A DNA stretch of 64,000 nt from Helopsaltes ochotensis (Eukaryota; Chordata; Aves; Passeriformes; Locustellidae): positions 1,204,257 through 1,268,256 of the forward strand of contig VXBM01000015.1 of the NCBI GenBank assembly GCA_013400155.1, written 5' to 3'. Below are positions 13,359-27,214 of the stretch, piece after piece. The first letter of the stretch is position 1. Every line of letters starts with the position of its first letter. The position numbers were made by a program, and so were the translations under genes. The notes under the pieces were generated by a model. The model was not told the DNA's origin. It saw only the letters and a program-made list of their open reading frames with translations, and did no database searches.

Positions 13359-15579
13359 TTGTGCCTGGTATGGGAACAGGAGAGATTGGAGGAGGTGTTT
13401 TCCAGGAGCATTTTTTTTGTGTATTAATGACTGGAAGAGGGCAGTGAGCAACAACTGTTTGAATCCAGTAATTTAACACTCTCCATTTCTGGAATAGTCT
13501 TGGAAAGAGATGTGCATGAATGAATCCTTGAGAAAGTTGTGGTTTTTACAGTGAATTAATTTTTTTAAAAACATGCATGATTTACAAAACATTTTAAAAT
13601 GTTATTTTTGCTTCTATTTTATAAAATTTGTCTTCACAGATAAGCTTTCAGGTGTTTCTTGCTGCACTATATCAAATGTGAAGTCCATTTTGAGGAAGAT
13701 AAACCTGTTTTCCTTTAGCACTGATCAACACCATAGTCTGAATTTGTAGTAATTATTTTTCAGTATAATTGCTGAAAATTCTTTCTCATGAAGTCTAAGG
13801 GTATAGAACAATCTGCCTCATAAATATTTATAAATAAATATATATAAGTCTTATATCACAGAGCCACTCAGAGGTTTTTAATTATGTCACTTTGTATGGC
13901 TATAGACATTTCAAAGCTCTCCTTTGTGCTCTCTGTTATAAACATATTTTATTTCTTTTGAAGTCTGTGTGATATACATACTAGCAATTAAAAACCCAGC
14001 TCAGGCTTTGAGACACAAGGTCTTCTTAATTAAAACTCAAACAAAAGCTACAAGCAGAAGCCCCACTATATGATTAAGGTCTAAAGTGTTATGATACATT
14101 AGAATCATTGTTAACTGCTACGATTTAAAAAATCAATACACAGGAAAAAGAATCAACTGGTTCCAATTAGTGAAACCAATGAAAACATTCAACAAAACAG
14201 CACAGCCTGGAACCCCCACACCCAAATCCTCAAGAAATTGGTCCTGATTAGGAATATACCACAGGCTAGAAAGGTTTCTCATAATGAATTTATTGCCATG
14301 ATCCTATGTAGTGATATATTTAGCTTTGTGTCACAGCTCACCAGATCAGAGCAGTCCTTTTGTTTTGCCATTACTTCAGCCACTAGTACTTGGTGTAATA
14401 TGGTACAAGGGCTATGCTTCCAGGTCTAACCTGCAATTCTAAATTAAGGCATTTGAATGCCTGAATATTTCATAAGCACTTTCAACAGTTAATGTTTGCA
14501 CGGCCTTTAGTCGAATTTGCTTGAAGAAGGTAATGAATTTCAAAAATAAAAATATTTTGGTTAAGCTTAACAAGCCCCATTGTATCTATTTGTTATGGTC
14601 AAGATACCAGCACAATTAGCCTAATCATCAGCGTGAAACACATTCAAATATATTGTTTTATGTCTTCTTCACTTTTTTTTTAATATGAAATACGTTCCTT
14701 AAAATTCTGGATTTAAATAGATATACCCCCAGTTGTACAGAGAGAAGGTAGTTCTGTGGAAGAGATTGAACTGCTCACTGTGCATAGTGCTAGTGTTTAA
14801 ATTATGTACATATAAGTCTTGGAAGGATTGAAGCTCTGTTTATCACATAAAAAAAAGCCAAACATTTTTGTTCTAGTCTTTTGGTGAGAGGGTTGTATTT
14901 CAGTGCCAGCTCTCACAATCACGCCTACTTCTAATGTTGAAAGTTAATGACTATTACCATTTCTAGTTGTTAAAACTCCAGAACTATAAATTACACTGTA
15001 ATCAACCTTTCACACAAATCAAGTTTTCCATATTGTTGAATATATTTTATAAAAAAAAATCAAAAAGGATGCATGCCCTTTAGTTCCAGGCAAACAATGA
15101 ATTTTTTACTAACCACAATCACGGAAATCTATATGTTTTTTACGTTATCAGTGTGCATTTCTAAGCTTAACTATTCAGAGGTCAGTGTATGAACTCTGTA
15201 CTACACTGAAATAAATATGACCGCCCACTTATATTCTGGGTTTTGTGAAATGTGTCCCAAATAATGTAGTAAGAAATAGTATCAACTGTTCATGGGGAAA
15301 AAGCAGCAAAATGGATAATGATCTAATAATAAGGAACTAAAACAGCAATACATTTCTTTTGCACATTAGAAAAGACTGCCTTCTGGAATGTGATCCATTC
15401 CTTATTTTTACAATTAGTGACAAGAAAATGTATGGTTTTAAAATGTGTTTAATTTCAACTGCCATCTAATTTTTTTTAGCAGAAAAGAGGTTGCCTATAA
15501 ACTAAAAATTGCAAGTCAGTTTTCTCCACTTTTTCCACAAAAATTTGCCATTTTCCTCTGTTGGGAGGTTGTTTTCGTG

Positions 15580-15584
<5 letters not shown>

Positions 15585-15611
<27 letters not shown>
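15585..15611. repeat. (TA)13 microsatellite
   Basis: An uninterrupted alternating TA run of 27 bases preceded by TGTG. It probably arose by dinucleotide slippage and is likely to vary in length between individuals. Confidence 0.95.
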
Positions 15612-16189
15612 TTTCAGTATACCAGTCATTGCTTTCGGTAATAAGTATAGAGCCTTTAACTGCAGTAGAAAGTCTTCTATGTTAAAGAGTGTATCACTAC
15701 TTGGAACTTAGCACCTTCTCCTCTGAAAGTGGATGTCAGTGACAAATTTTCTTTTGACTCTGGTCCCAGCTTAGTTGCCAGTGAAGTTTCTTACCTTTAG
15801 CAAAATAAAACTCCTATTTAAGACAAATAAACAACCTCTTATGGAAAAGAAAGTGTATATGTAGGAGTTTGCACTGCTAAAACAAAAGTGGAAGCTCCAT
15901 TTCTTGTATTGCATCTTGCTTCAGGGCTTTTGACTTTTTGTTGCTGAGGACTTACAAAGTCAAATTCTAACAAATTGATGAATGTCAGCGTTTATCTAGA
16001 AAAATACAAATAGGCACCGTACCGGAAGGACTGAAATTTCCAGGTCAATTTGGGTGTTGTGGAAACCTCTATAAATGTTTTTATCAGTCTTCTGTTACTG
16101 GTATTTGATATTCAGGGAACTTTAAGCACCATATAAAGAACACAATGTCCTGCAGCATTCTCTCCCTGGACACTGTTCAACCTGTGGAA

Positions 16190-16625
16190 GGGTGCAAAGA
16201 AAGGGCAAACATACACTAATATTTCCTCAGCATACTCTTCCAATTTCCCACAAAGTATAATTAATGGGTAGCTGGATTCAGAGGTGGTAATTCGGGTTTA
16301 ATGACCCTTGATAGAATTATCATCTATAAACATGTCCAATCACTTTTGAACCCTGTAACAGACAGCTGCAAAGTCTGTGGGGATAAGCTCAGCATTTAGC
16401 AATATGGTGTGTATTTCCATCTAGAACCTTGCAGGTGTTCCCTAGATCTTAGAATGGACATTCTATGAATGAACTGTTCTCTCTTCATTTCCTCTGTTAC
16501 ACTACACTCTGTCACTTTTCCAGGTTGAAAAGTAAAATATATATTTATTTATTCTTTATGCGAAAGCTGTTCTGCACTTTGGCCACTCTCCTCAGCCTTC
16601 TCTGTAATTAATTTGTAAAGAAACC
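16190..16625 (-). mobile_element. Ancient CR1 LINE fragment, minus strand
   Basis: The + strand shows, in order: GGATTCAGAGGTGG; GGTTTAATGACCCTTGATAG; ATGTCCAATCACTTTTGAAC; a block ending TTTTCCAGGTTGAAAAGT; GCGAAAGCTGTTCTGCACTT; and CCTTCTCTGT. This follows the reverse complement of an old CR1 3' region found across archosaurs, in which a GATGGACCTATCCTCCATGA-type block precedes a TTGTCTAATCCTTTTTGAAC block, and later blocks read CCAAGCTGAAAAGTCC, GAAGCTGTTCCATACC and CCTTCTCTGTACC. The middle is heavily decayed and contains a later TA/TTTA expansion near 16537-16556. Edges are approximate. It is much more diverged than the copy at 7733, so it belongs to an older subfamily. Confidence 0.72.
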
Positions 16626-19600
16626 CCTTGTATAAAATATAATTTTCTGAGCTACATCAAACTTTGGCACTGAATAACGAGAACCTTTATGGACATCCTT
16701 TTTACTTTCAGTTGGTTTTAAACTCCATTTCTGAACAGAAAGCTCTGTTTCTGACTCAATTTCTGACAGAAGTCTTGAAGTGGGATCTTTATGTGTGGAT
16801 ATTGTTGTGGTAATGAGGATGTCCTGATGAAACCAGAGATATCAGATTCTTTTTTTTTCTTAAGAGATACATAAAAATACCTTACTGGAAACTTAACAAA
16901 CTGCGGACCCTGAGGTGAGTCAGAAATGTCATACGTAAGGCTCAAGGCACATAGCAAAAGTATTGAGAGAAAATGAGGTAGGAGCACATTTAGTAACTCT
17001 CCTGCAACTGAGAATAGCAAGAACATAATGTGCAACCTGACCCAGCCACTGCCTCAAAAGCCCAAGCTGAATGAAGAATAGAAGAAGAAATACAAGAAGG
17101 GTTGTCCTTGTCCCCTCTAAACAAGTTGACCTTTCAGAAGAGGTTAATTATCAATGTTTTTTTCAGGATATCTTGATTTGTTTAACTGTGTCACCTCACT
17201 TAGGATCTGACCAATGACATCTGACAGTTTTCTGCAAAAGGGCAAATCTAGCCAAACTGGGCTCATTTTCCTTGTTTTCACCTCCTTCTGCCAACATTAA
17301 AGTGATTTCAGGCTAATCATGATCCCCTTGCTCCAATGAGGTCATTCACAACACTGTCCCCTTACTTGGTGAGTGAATTGCTATCAATTCACTACGTCCC
17401 TTCTGTTTCTCCCTCAAATATTTGTTGGATTAAAGTAAATAATTAATCTCTTTTCCATCCCAATGATATATTTTTTTTTTATTCTGGCGTGATTTGCCAA
17501 TAGAGAAAGTTTTCAAAAACACTATGAAGATGAAGTCCGATCAAGCAATTAATACCAACATATGAATTAAAAAAAATAGATATATTGAAATAATTTCCAT
17601 AGAAATTTGTTTGAACTGAGGAAACACAAATCTATGAAGAATATAGCCTGCCCTTATCCTATGAATTCATTGTAAGTATTACTCTCTGTGATAATAATAT
17701 ATTTATAGCCAGGCAGCTTTATCAAAACTGGATCTTTGTCATTAGCTCTCACATTGAAACCATGTTATTACGAGCATATCTTTCTTACTCTTTTTGCTTT
17801 AAATTGCTGTTAGTTTAACCCACATATCCCAATATTTACCTTAATCTGTATTGATATATTTTAACAAAGTTTAATATTAGACACATGGCCATAAATGTTC
17901 TTGAAGAGTTATCCAAGATGAAGCTGAGACCTGTTCAATAGCTGCTTAAAATCTGTTGCCCCATAGATAGAAGTAATGAGAGGCCACCATACTTGTGTTG
18001 GGAATGAATCTTCATGTCTATTAAGATTTGTTTGAACAGGTTTCCATCACAACAGGTGCACAATTACTTTATGAGTAAAATATTATCAGCCTTACAAATT
18101 AGCCAGGGCAAAATGCAAGTTGTCTGATTAAATAATCAAACCCAATACTTAAAATGCACTTGATTTCCACAGGAATTTTAAGATGCTAAGTCCCAGTCTA
18201 TCAGTGAAACTGTGATTGTTTGCAGCATGCAAGTAGCAGCTTGTAGAGTATCCTGTTTGGTATGTTTTACATAATTCACCCTACATTATACAACACAAAA
18301 CCACTAAAAAAGCATATAATAACGGGTTTTACTTTTAGTAAAACGATTTTAATCTTCCAATGAAGGTATTATATTGTGCATTAAAATCAGAAAAAAAAAG
18401 TGGGCCTCTGATGGAAAATAGTTTGAAAGTGTTCTGCATTCAATTAGGAGGCACAGCACTTTGGAAATACAAACCCCAATGTTCTTTTAAAATAATTTAG
18501 GTTATGAAGAGGGAGGGACTAGAGGAAAATCCTGTGAGTCTGAAGTGCAACTTGCAGTGTGGAGATCCCATATGTCACCAGTTACTGAATAGCTTAGTAA
18601 ACACAGTAACTCAGACACCCAAGAAAGGAGTCAAATCTGAAACAGTGGGTTCATCATGGAGGGGAAATTTTGCAGTGCAGCTGTCAGACACATTATATAC
18701 AGGTAACTGTTTGTTTTCATATCTGAATCTGTTTGTCAATCAAGGAATGCTGTGAATCAGGAGATGGGATCTCAAATACAAAACCACAAAGTCAGAGACA
18801 GCATCTGGAGGAGCTCCAAGCCACAAAAATTAGGGAAGAAACACAGAGGGAACAAAAACTGTAAATGCTTGCATGGATTCTGCCTCTATATACATTGAAT
18901 TTAAATAATTGTGTTGATACATCAGTAATAATAATTGCTGATAAAAATTATAGTCCTTATTTTGGGCAGCAATATGTTTTACTAAATGTGAAATTAAATG
19001 CAATTTGTATTAATTAGGGATAATATGAAAGTATGTAAGCGGTTGACATTTCCGACATTTTTAAACACATTACTGTGTGAAGATAGATCTTTTGCATTTG
19101 TTTTGACTTGGAAATACTGTGGATTGATATATGCCCCAAAGTATTCTGTTGACATAAGATCCCAGTTCTAACCCCTGAGATCAGAAAATTATTTATAGTT
19201 CAGTGTAGTTTGAAATTTAATTATGGTATTTGATCTTCGATGTAACTGTTTAGTAGACAATTGTAGTTCTCCCTGAAAACTGGAATACACCCTTAGTACA
19301 GATACTAAACCAAAATTTTCTAATTGGAGGTGGCACACTCAGATCACAGGATTCAAGAAGTCAGTGCAGTGTGTACAGATATTTTATGTGGGTTTACATA
19401 AATAAGTTGTTCAAAATGTGGGGAAATTTACAGACATCAAATTTCAATTGGTAATGTCAAAAGAACAGGTTTATTAAGGAAGGTCAAAATGAAATGGGCA
19501 TAGCTGTTCTGTGGTTTAGTTTTTCCATATTCTTTAAGAATTGTAGTGCGCCTGTTGACTTCTAATTGAAAGTTTTACCTTCATTGCCTTCCTCTGGTGT

Positions 19601-20430
19601 CAGGACACATTTGCTTACGGATTGTTGAGATTCTGCAAGAGTCGCAGGATGACTGAGGATATTCTTTTAGGGGCTGTATAGAATAGAGGTTTTCTACTTC
19701 AGGATGTATTAAATTGACCCTCCTATCTGGTTTTCTGTTGTTGCTGTTATTGCTTTCTTCCCTTCCCAGGGCTTATACAGTGTAACTTTGTGCCTCTCAG
19801 AATTCAGCCAAAGACAGGGTGCCCACTTCTGAGGGATAAGGGTTTTCCTAAAAAGAAATACTTGACCCTATCAGGTTAAGGTCTGCCACTTTTTAAGATA
19901 GCAGTGATTGACAAAGGCACTTTGTGTCTCTACATACTCTCAGAAAATCTACCCTACCATCAGACAGATACCAGCACTTGGTGCTAAGAGTGAGACACAG
20001 TGAAAATTCTCCCTCTGCTGACCTGGAAAATCCAGTCAGTCTCTACACATAGCTAAAGTTCAGTTAAGTTAATAACTAGTTGAGTTCTCTCACTTTGCCT
20101 CTTCCCGTCCTCTTCCATGTGTACTGTACTCAAAACCACTGAGAAAAACTTTTCTGAGCTAAAGTTGCAACTACTGAAGGGTTGTGGTGATCAGCAGCAA
20201 ATAACCCGTGACAGAATATAAGTGTTAATGGCTCATCAGTTGAATCTGCCATAAAAAATTCACATTAGGACATCTATGTCTATGTAAAATTATTGTAAAG
20301 TTCAAGTTTGGAAGTGAGGGAAAACTGAAGATTGATGTATTGAAAATCAATGGGTTTTAACTTGTTTTAATGAAATACTCTTCACCAAGGACAAAAACAA
20401 CTCCTTCCAAAAGGCTCATTCCAACCCTGA

Positions 20431-20560
20431 CAGCATGACTGGATGGGGCCCTGAGTGGCCTGGTCTTGTAGAAGTTGTCCCTGCCCATGGCAGAGGGGTT
20501 GGAAGGGATGATCTCTGAGGTCCCTTCCAACCCAAGCTATTGCCTGTTTCTGTGATCTGT
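20431..20560 (+). mobile_element. CR1 LINE 3' end, plus strand
   Basis: The + strand reads CATGACTGGATGGGGCCCTG, AGTGGCCTGGTCTTGTAGAA, GTTGTCCCTGCCCATGGCAG, AGGGGTTGGAAGGGATGATC, TCTGAGGTCCCTTCCAACCC and then CTGTTTCTGTGATCTGT. This is the sense orientation of the CR1 3' UTR and of its terminal CTGTGATTCTATGATTC repeat in degraded form. The copy is severely 5'-truncated, to about 130 bp, and is opposite in orientation to the copy at 7733. Confidence 0.9.
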
Positions 20561-21954
20561 TAGGGGAGATCGGTGCTCCTCACTTCTCAAAGTCATACAG
20601 ACCAGCTGGCATCACCACTTCCAAGGCTGAGAATGCAGCTCCTGCTCAAAATGGTAACATTCACAGATTCAGTTTTGAAAGAGTTCATTTTCTGCAGTTC
20701 ATGAATTCAAAATATATGGTATTTGTTTAATGTTCTTGATTGACAGCTGGAAGATAGGAAATGGTTAAAAGATACTGTGAGAATTAGAAGGTTAGTTGGT
20801 AAACCAGGTAATGCTTTTGCCATCTGTACCAATTCAGGCTTTTAGAGGCATAGTAGTGCTAATTTTTTTGACAATGTTAGCTATGTCATAGCAGGTGCAC
20901 AGTTGTCAAGTTGGTTTAGCAATTGAGGGTCACTCCTTCCTAAACTAGATCAATAACTAAAACAATAATATGTTCTTGCCTTTTTTTTGAATAGGGAAAG
21001 AAATGTGAGAGAGTGTGCGACAGTGTTGCCTTATGAATGCACTTTAATGTATTCTCTTGTACTCATTCTTCCTCTTGTGCAAGCTGGTTGTCTTATGCAG
21101 AGTTCTGTCTATGTATGTTGAGTCCAGGAGAGAGCTGAAGCTGTAGGCTTCAGTTTAATGCAGGCTGCTGATGTCCCCTAAATGCAGGACATTTAAGGTA
21201 TTCCAGAGCAGAAAAACCTTATCTTTGCTATGGCATATCAAGCTAATGCCCCAAGGAGGAAATTAAAAATATTATAAGCGAATGCAGTCCATGCCACTTG
21301 GAAGTTACCAAAGCGCTGCTGAGGTCTAGAAAGTGATATCTAAATAGCAGTCTTTCAACAATATGTTTATTTACATTTCTCTTTATTTTAATATGCTGAA
21401 ACTGCAAAACATATTGATGATTATACTTTAGAAGTTACTGTAAGGATGCAGTTGAAAAGTATTTTGTGCTAAGTTCATTACCTATAAACTCAAATTGAGC
21501 AACTCTAGCTTTTGACCAAAACCTGTCAGCTCTAAGGTCCAGGTGTACAGACCATCTCATAGATCCAGGTTCTCAAGTCCATTAGTTGGTGTTGCATCAC
21601 AGAAAAGTAAATGAAACTACTTCTCTGTTAAGAAAAGACAGTAAGCTGATCCATAGGTATGAATTTCCATAGAGGGAAAACAAATCTTAATACAAAAAGT
21701 CATCCAGTACTGTATTTGAAGGGCTAAAGTTGATACAAAAGAATGCAGAAAAAAAATTAGAAAGGACATCTTTGGCATAAAGGGGAAAAAAGAGCAAAAT
21801 AACCATTTGATTTCAAGAGTAATTATAAATGCAGACACAGAATGAGGAAGAACAGGGAAAAAATTATACTTTTGCACTAATATTATCTCTACCTCTGGCT
21901 AATTTACAGGGATTTCCAGATCCTGGTGGGCTTTGTGCATTTTGAATCAGTCAA

Positions 21955-22082
21955 ATAGATTCCTCTTCCCTCTTCCAAATACCTGTCCACTCTGCCCTTG
22001 AACTTATATAAAGCTTTGAGCCAGCAGCATCGTTTAGAGACACATTCCATGGCTGCAGTGTCAGTTGTGGGAAGAACTACAT
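21955..22082 (-). mobile_element. Ancient CR1 fragment (decayed), minus strand
   Basis: The + strand contains TCTTCCAAATACCTGTCCAC, CTTGAACTTATATAAAGCTT, GAGCCAGCAGCATCG, ACACATTCCATGGCTGCAGT and GTTGTGGGAAGAACTAC. This parallels the reverse complement of old CR1 3' regions, where TTGAACTTCTCTGAGC, a CATCCACAACATCCCATGG-like block, an AGTTCCACAG block and GTGTGAAGAAATACT occur in that order. The match is loose and the borders are uncertain. Confidence 0.5.
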
Positions 22083-22161
22083 CAGGATCAAATTAATTGA
22101 AAACTTTAAAGATAATATTACGTGATTCACACACATTTACTTCAGTTTTCAAAATAGTTTA

Positions 22162-22186
22162 TGATGTCATCTGAGTCAATGAGTCT
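22162..22186. promoter_or_regulatory. Clustered CRE-like and AP-1-like motifs (candidate enhancer core)
   Basis: TGATGTCAT (22162-22170) is followed after one base by the AP-1 consensus TGAGTCA (22172-22178), and then by a degenerate copy TGAGTCT (22180-22186). Such bZIP sites occur in enhancers bound by ATF/CREB, JUN/FOS or MAF proteins. There is no other evidence that this one is used. Short motifs like these also arise by chance in 64 kb, so this is only a candidate. Confidence 0.25.
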
Positions 22187-25100
22187 TAGATGTTTCAAAT
22201 GTTTTTGAAAACGTGACCATAGGGATAGTCGCAATAGCAAGAGGCCTAAGTCTCTTAAAAAACTTGGCCCAGAGACACTTCAATTTGAGAAACCTCTTGG
22301 AAAAATACCTGAGATCTTTGCAGGTGCAAAGAGATTGAAATTTTGATTAAAAAATTATTTAAAATTCATAGAGAGGAAATAACCACAAAATACATTGCTG
22401 AAGTTCAAAATTATTTTGGAGTCACAATTAGCCTTCATTTAAGTTGACATTATTTCAGCATCCCAGTTACACTTAAGTAACTGCTGTGAAACATGTCAGA
22501 AACATTACATCGAGTTGCAATAGGTGTGTTCTTCCAGCCAAAACTATTTTTTTAAAAATAGGACACTTAGAAGATGATTAACTTTCAAAATCAATTAAGA
22601 GTAGCCTCAATTTTTCCCTGTTTCTGCTTCTTCAAGGTTTTTGTTTGAATGTCTTGTAAGGAAGGAAAAATAATTGTGGTTGATGTAGAAACAAAATAAT
22701 GAAAATGCAACCTGGACACTATTAAGTCGTCCTAAAGAGAGAAAAACAATTAGAAGATTCTGATTTCTTTAATATATACCAGGTCTATTTATAATATACT
22801 GAATTAGAATGCTGCTGTAGTGGAATTCAAAACCTCTTGGTATGTTTCCTACATATTCCCAGTGCTTCAAGATTTATTGTGAATCATTGTAACACTGTGC
22901 TTAAAGTTTTGCTAAATTCATGCCTTTGAATATTGGATTATATTAAGACTTTTGAGCAGGCAGTGTTTATGTTTTCTTTCTGAGTGATCCTGTTTCAGCG
23001 GTAGAATACCTATGAAAGCACAAAAAACCCCATGATACTACTCTGGGTTGGGACTGTGAAGAACTTAATTACCACAGACTCTGTAGCAAAGGGCTGTGTT
23101 AAATGTTTTGGTTTGTGATCAACTAGGTATACAAATAAATTGAATTAAGAAAAGTTCTGACTGCACTTTTAGTCACTTCTGAGAACCATCTGGCTAAACA
23201 CACTCCTGCTTGTGGTTAGAGTATAATTATTTCAGAACCCTCTTGGAATATGTGTGGAGCTTCAGTCTGCAAATGTAGGCCACCCCCTTCGCGCTCTCTT
23301 TAATGTGATTTGGAAGGTTTTTCTCTAGTTAGAAAACTTGTCTGATAATTTTGTAATGTATTTACAGGAGCACAGCACACTGGTCATAGAATTCTAATTT
23401 GCTCTGGATTGCATTATTTTGATTTAATTATTTATTTATAAAATAAACCTTCAGGGAACATGAGCATAGTTTACTTGTTTTGTTTTTGTTTCTCCTACCC
23501 ATTCAGTGATGTGGTTATTTCAAAAGACATGTGATAATTTTCATTTGTAGAATTATTATGCTCTACTGAACTGGTCTTACAGATTGTTACGTTTTGTGCA
23601 GCAGATAAGAATCACTTTCAATTTATAACTCTTTGATTATGAACTAAATTTAAAATAGTATTCAGATTTATAAGCCTGAAGCTGCCACCTAATGCCATTA
23701 TTAATGAACGTATCAATGGACCTCTTTCAAAGCTCACTGAAATGAGTGTAAACCCTTCAACTCACTTCTCTGGGCACATTCTAAATGTATAAAATGTTGT
23801 TGCTTCTCCATACATATCAAAGGCTTTTGACTAAATTGTCTCTTCTCAGATGAGGTAGGAAGTTTCTTCTTTACAGCTTCTATGATAGACAGGCTATGCT
23901 AATGTCCTTGTTTTGCAATAAACTTTGCTTCTTCATTACTTATCACCAGAGGCAATAAAAATCTTCAGAGGCAAATATAAGTTTTTCATTGATATACTTG
24001 TTTGTATTTGTAAGACATGAAAGATGAACATGTAATTAAGATCAAAATTAAAATTTATATTTAAAGTATATAAATCTTGCAGTACTAATACTCCTCATAT
24101 TTATATTTAGACATTTCTGAGTTGTGTAGCTAATAATTACTAACTAAGAACTCATGGAAGTAACTTATTTAACAAGATATAAGAAGTAACTGCAAGACAT
24201 CAGAAGTCAGAGTATATTTCACAGGGGTACATCTCCTCTCCTGTGTATATTGTGCATTCTGGATGCAGCAGAAGAAATGCATTTGGGTTAAAATTTTCGG
24301 TACAGGGAAAGAGGCAAGGTTCCTGGAGTGTTCTGGTGTGTAATCCTCAGTGTTACCTTTATGGCAAATCAGCCCAAATAACTGAATCCTAATATGTAAA
24401 TCAATTAGCCTTTTCATAGAAAAGCTACTGTGACACCTGTGGAAAAGTTTTCTACCCTTCTTGCACCCACAGAGAAAAGTACCAATTCCTATCCTTGCTC
24501 TGGAGCCCTTCCTGGCACACGGGTGGGTCAGCTCCACTGCATTGTGCTCCTTAAAACTGGATTATCCCCACACAGTGAGGAGATGTGGGGTTTTTCACCT
24601 GATTTGCACATGTCCAGCTGCAGAATTACACACAAAAGCTGCATGAAGTTCAACTGTCCCCTTTTCTTGCCATCACCCTAGGGATGTATTTGTAGACATT
24701 AAAGTTTAAAGTGTTCCTCACTATTTAAAGAGAAGAATGATATTATTTCTGCAAATACTGTGGCAAAGAGCAGGAAAAAAAAAAAGTCCTACTTTTCTGT
24801 AGATTCCTCTTTAAAATTGAAAGCTTAATTAAAACATAAAATTCTTTTTTAGTTTTCATTATTAATCCATAGTTTAGACAATACAGAAGACTGAAAAAAA
24901 CAAACAAAAGCTTCTTTTACATCATGAATCTTTTTAAATTAAAGCCAAATAATCAGCTACAGAAATCACAAGTAACTAGCTCCTGTTAGGTAAGGAAATT
25001 AATGTCATCTAATTCATATGAACTATACTCATCAAATGAGACATTAAGTGAACTTCCTCTAAACTCAACTTCCTTCCAGCCACTTTTATGCATGTACATA

Positions 25101-26442
25101 TACAATTCTACTTCCAGAATAAGATTGGATAGCACAGATATTCACTTTATCCCTGTGATTGAAGATACAAGTTTTAATTTGAGAGCTCTTCCTTCTAAAT
25201 ATGTGCTTTTTTCACTTGCATAGGAAGAAATGCTAGTTTTAAAAGAATGAAAAATGGTATAGATTTTGAAATTCTATCATGTTTGCAAAATAAAAAATAA
25301 GATTAATAGCATCCAGAAATCACTTGTTAAAGTTGAAATTGAATATTGAAACAAAATTACTTTTATCCAGCTGTGTGTTGTAAGGAAAGAAAGTCAATGA
25401 AATGGTGCAATTTCAAAATCAGCCCTGAATTCTCCATCTAAATTTCTTTCTTCAGCAAACTCCCAATCTTTTCGTGTTACTTGATACGGTCCTACTTATT
25501 CCAGACTGTCATCAGTTGTGACTCTCAACACTGTAATTCCAAAGAATACACTACCTATGAATGTATATAAGAAAAAAAACCCAAGGAAATCTCATTTCAC
25601 ATCTAAAAGAGGACATTACAAACATTATCTTACCACACGTTTTATTGCAGTGTTTTATATGAATATTAGAGATGGGTTAGCACTCATATGCTTCAATCCT
25701 CTCCATCAAGGCACTGCTGCAAATATTAGAAATAAAATATTTTTTCTTCTTTTCTGGAAATGAAATTTATATTAAATTCAAACATCTAAAACATTGCTTA
25801 ATTTAATTAGTATACAGTGAGACTACTAGTGCAGCAGAACTTCATTCAGGAAGTGTTAGGAATCAGAAGAGAAAAATATGAATTGAAAAAAATTATTCAG
25901 AAAACAAAATAACATTTGAGAAAAAATGGCATTGTGTTGGAATCCCTCAGAAGCTGGTGTTAAAGGCTGGGCATTTTACAGGCAAAGGTATTTCTTTGTG
26001 TAAGAACTTCATTCTCAGTTTTTACATTAGTAGTTTCACATTAAATTATAAGCAGCTCATGGAGAGAGTTTAGTTGGAAAGAGCATTTAAAATGTCTAAT
26101 ACCAAGTAGACAGTTTTTTATGCCAAATGATGCTGTCAGGAAAAAAAGCAGTCTCAGACCTAAACTTGGGATTTTAGTAATGTTTCTACATGCCTAATAT
26201 AGTGAGTTTTCTAGAAACTGAGGTCAGGGGTTTTTTACTTCTATTTGACAAGTCTGCTATTGGTCCTTAGATAATTACAAAATTCAGCCAAAGCTGATGA
26301 AAGTATCCCTGTGTTTTGGGCCAAGTTCAGAGATAAAATAATAGGGAAGGTGAACAACTGGCTTGACTCAGTGTTTATGGGAACATGGGCATCAGCTCTC
26401 ATGCCGTTGTAAATACAGGGTGTTTCTATTGAAGGTTTTGAT

Positions 26443-26458
26443 CTACACATATGTGTAG
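26443..26458. repeat. Perfect 16-bp palindrome
   Basis: CTACACATATGTGTAG is its own reverse complement. Extending by two bases on each side keeps 18 of 20 positions paired. There is no spacer, and no flanking duplication was seen. Confidence 0.8.
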
Positions 26459-26920
26459 GTAATCTATAAGAGAGAATTAGATCTGCTGAGTTGATAATTC
26501 CAGTGTAAGGAAGAATTGTGAACATCATAATTACTATGGGACTTGATTTTTCTGATATTTAATATTTGTGCCCCATTATCAGAAGGAAAAGTTTCTGATA
26601 TCTCCATTTCTCTACGAGACTTCCCGTTTTGCTACTTGACAACTGAAATCCTTGTAGGACTATTGGGTTGAGGTTAGTTTTACAGCTCTTGCAAATGAGA
26701 AAATTAAAGGATTTAACTTTTAAACCATGCTTATGACTCTCTTCTTCTTGAGGAAGACATTATTTCGATCTGCTATTTTTGCTTGTGCTTAATGTGTGTT
26801 CTGATAGGGAAAACAAAACCAATTGTGCTTTTTTCACTGGTGATATTCCTGTCCACAAGAAACGCTGGTAAACATCCTCTATGTGGGATGTTTGCACAGA
26901 AACAGTTCTGATGCTGAAAG

Positions 26921-26973
26921 TTTATTCCTACTATGACATTTATTCTTATTATGACATTATTCTTATTATCACA
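26921..26973. repeat. Three-copy 18-bp minisatellite
   Basis: The three units are TTTATTCCTACTATGACA (26921-26938), TTTATTCTTATTATGACA (26939-26956) and a 17-base copy TTATTCTTATTATCACA (26957-26973). Copies one and two differ at two positions. This is a local tandem duplication and probably recent. Confidence 0.9.
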
Positions 26974-27214
26974 GTTTCTGATATCTTAGTGTGGATTCTT
27001 CTACAGTGGAGGAACTGGTGTATAAATAAATGATGGTTAGATTTTGTTTGTTTGTTGGTTTTAGTTGTCATTTCATTTTCAATACCTCTTTTATCTTGTT
27101 TTATTTTTCTAATATACTATTTCTGTCTATTATGTAGCCCACAAATACCGTTTTTAATCTTTACTGTTGCTATCTTCAGCATAACATCCTCCTACCTTTC
27201 CCTCTCCATGATCT

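Noticed and set aside
24169..24537. 122-codon minus-strand frame
   Set aside because: No family recognised, no splice or promoter context, and overlapped by frames on the other strand.
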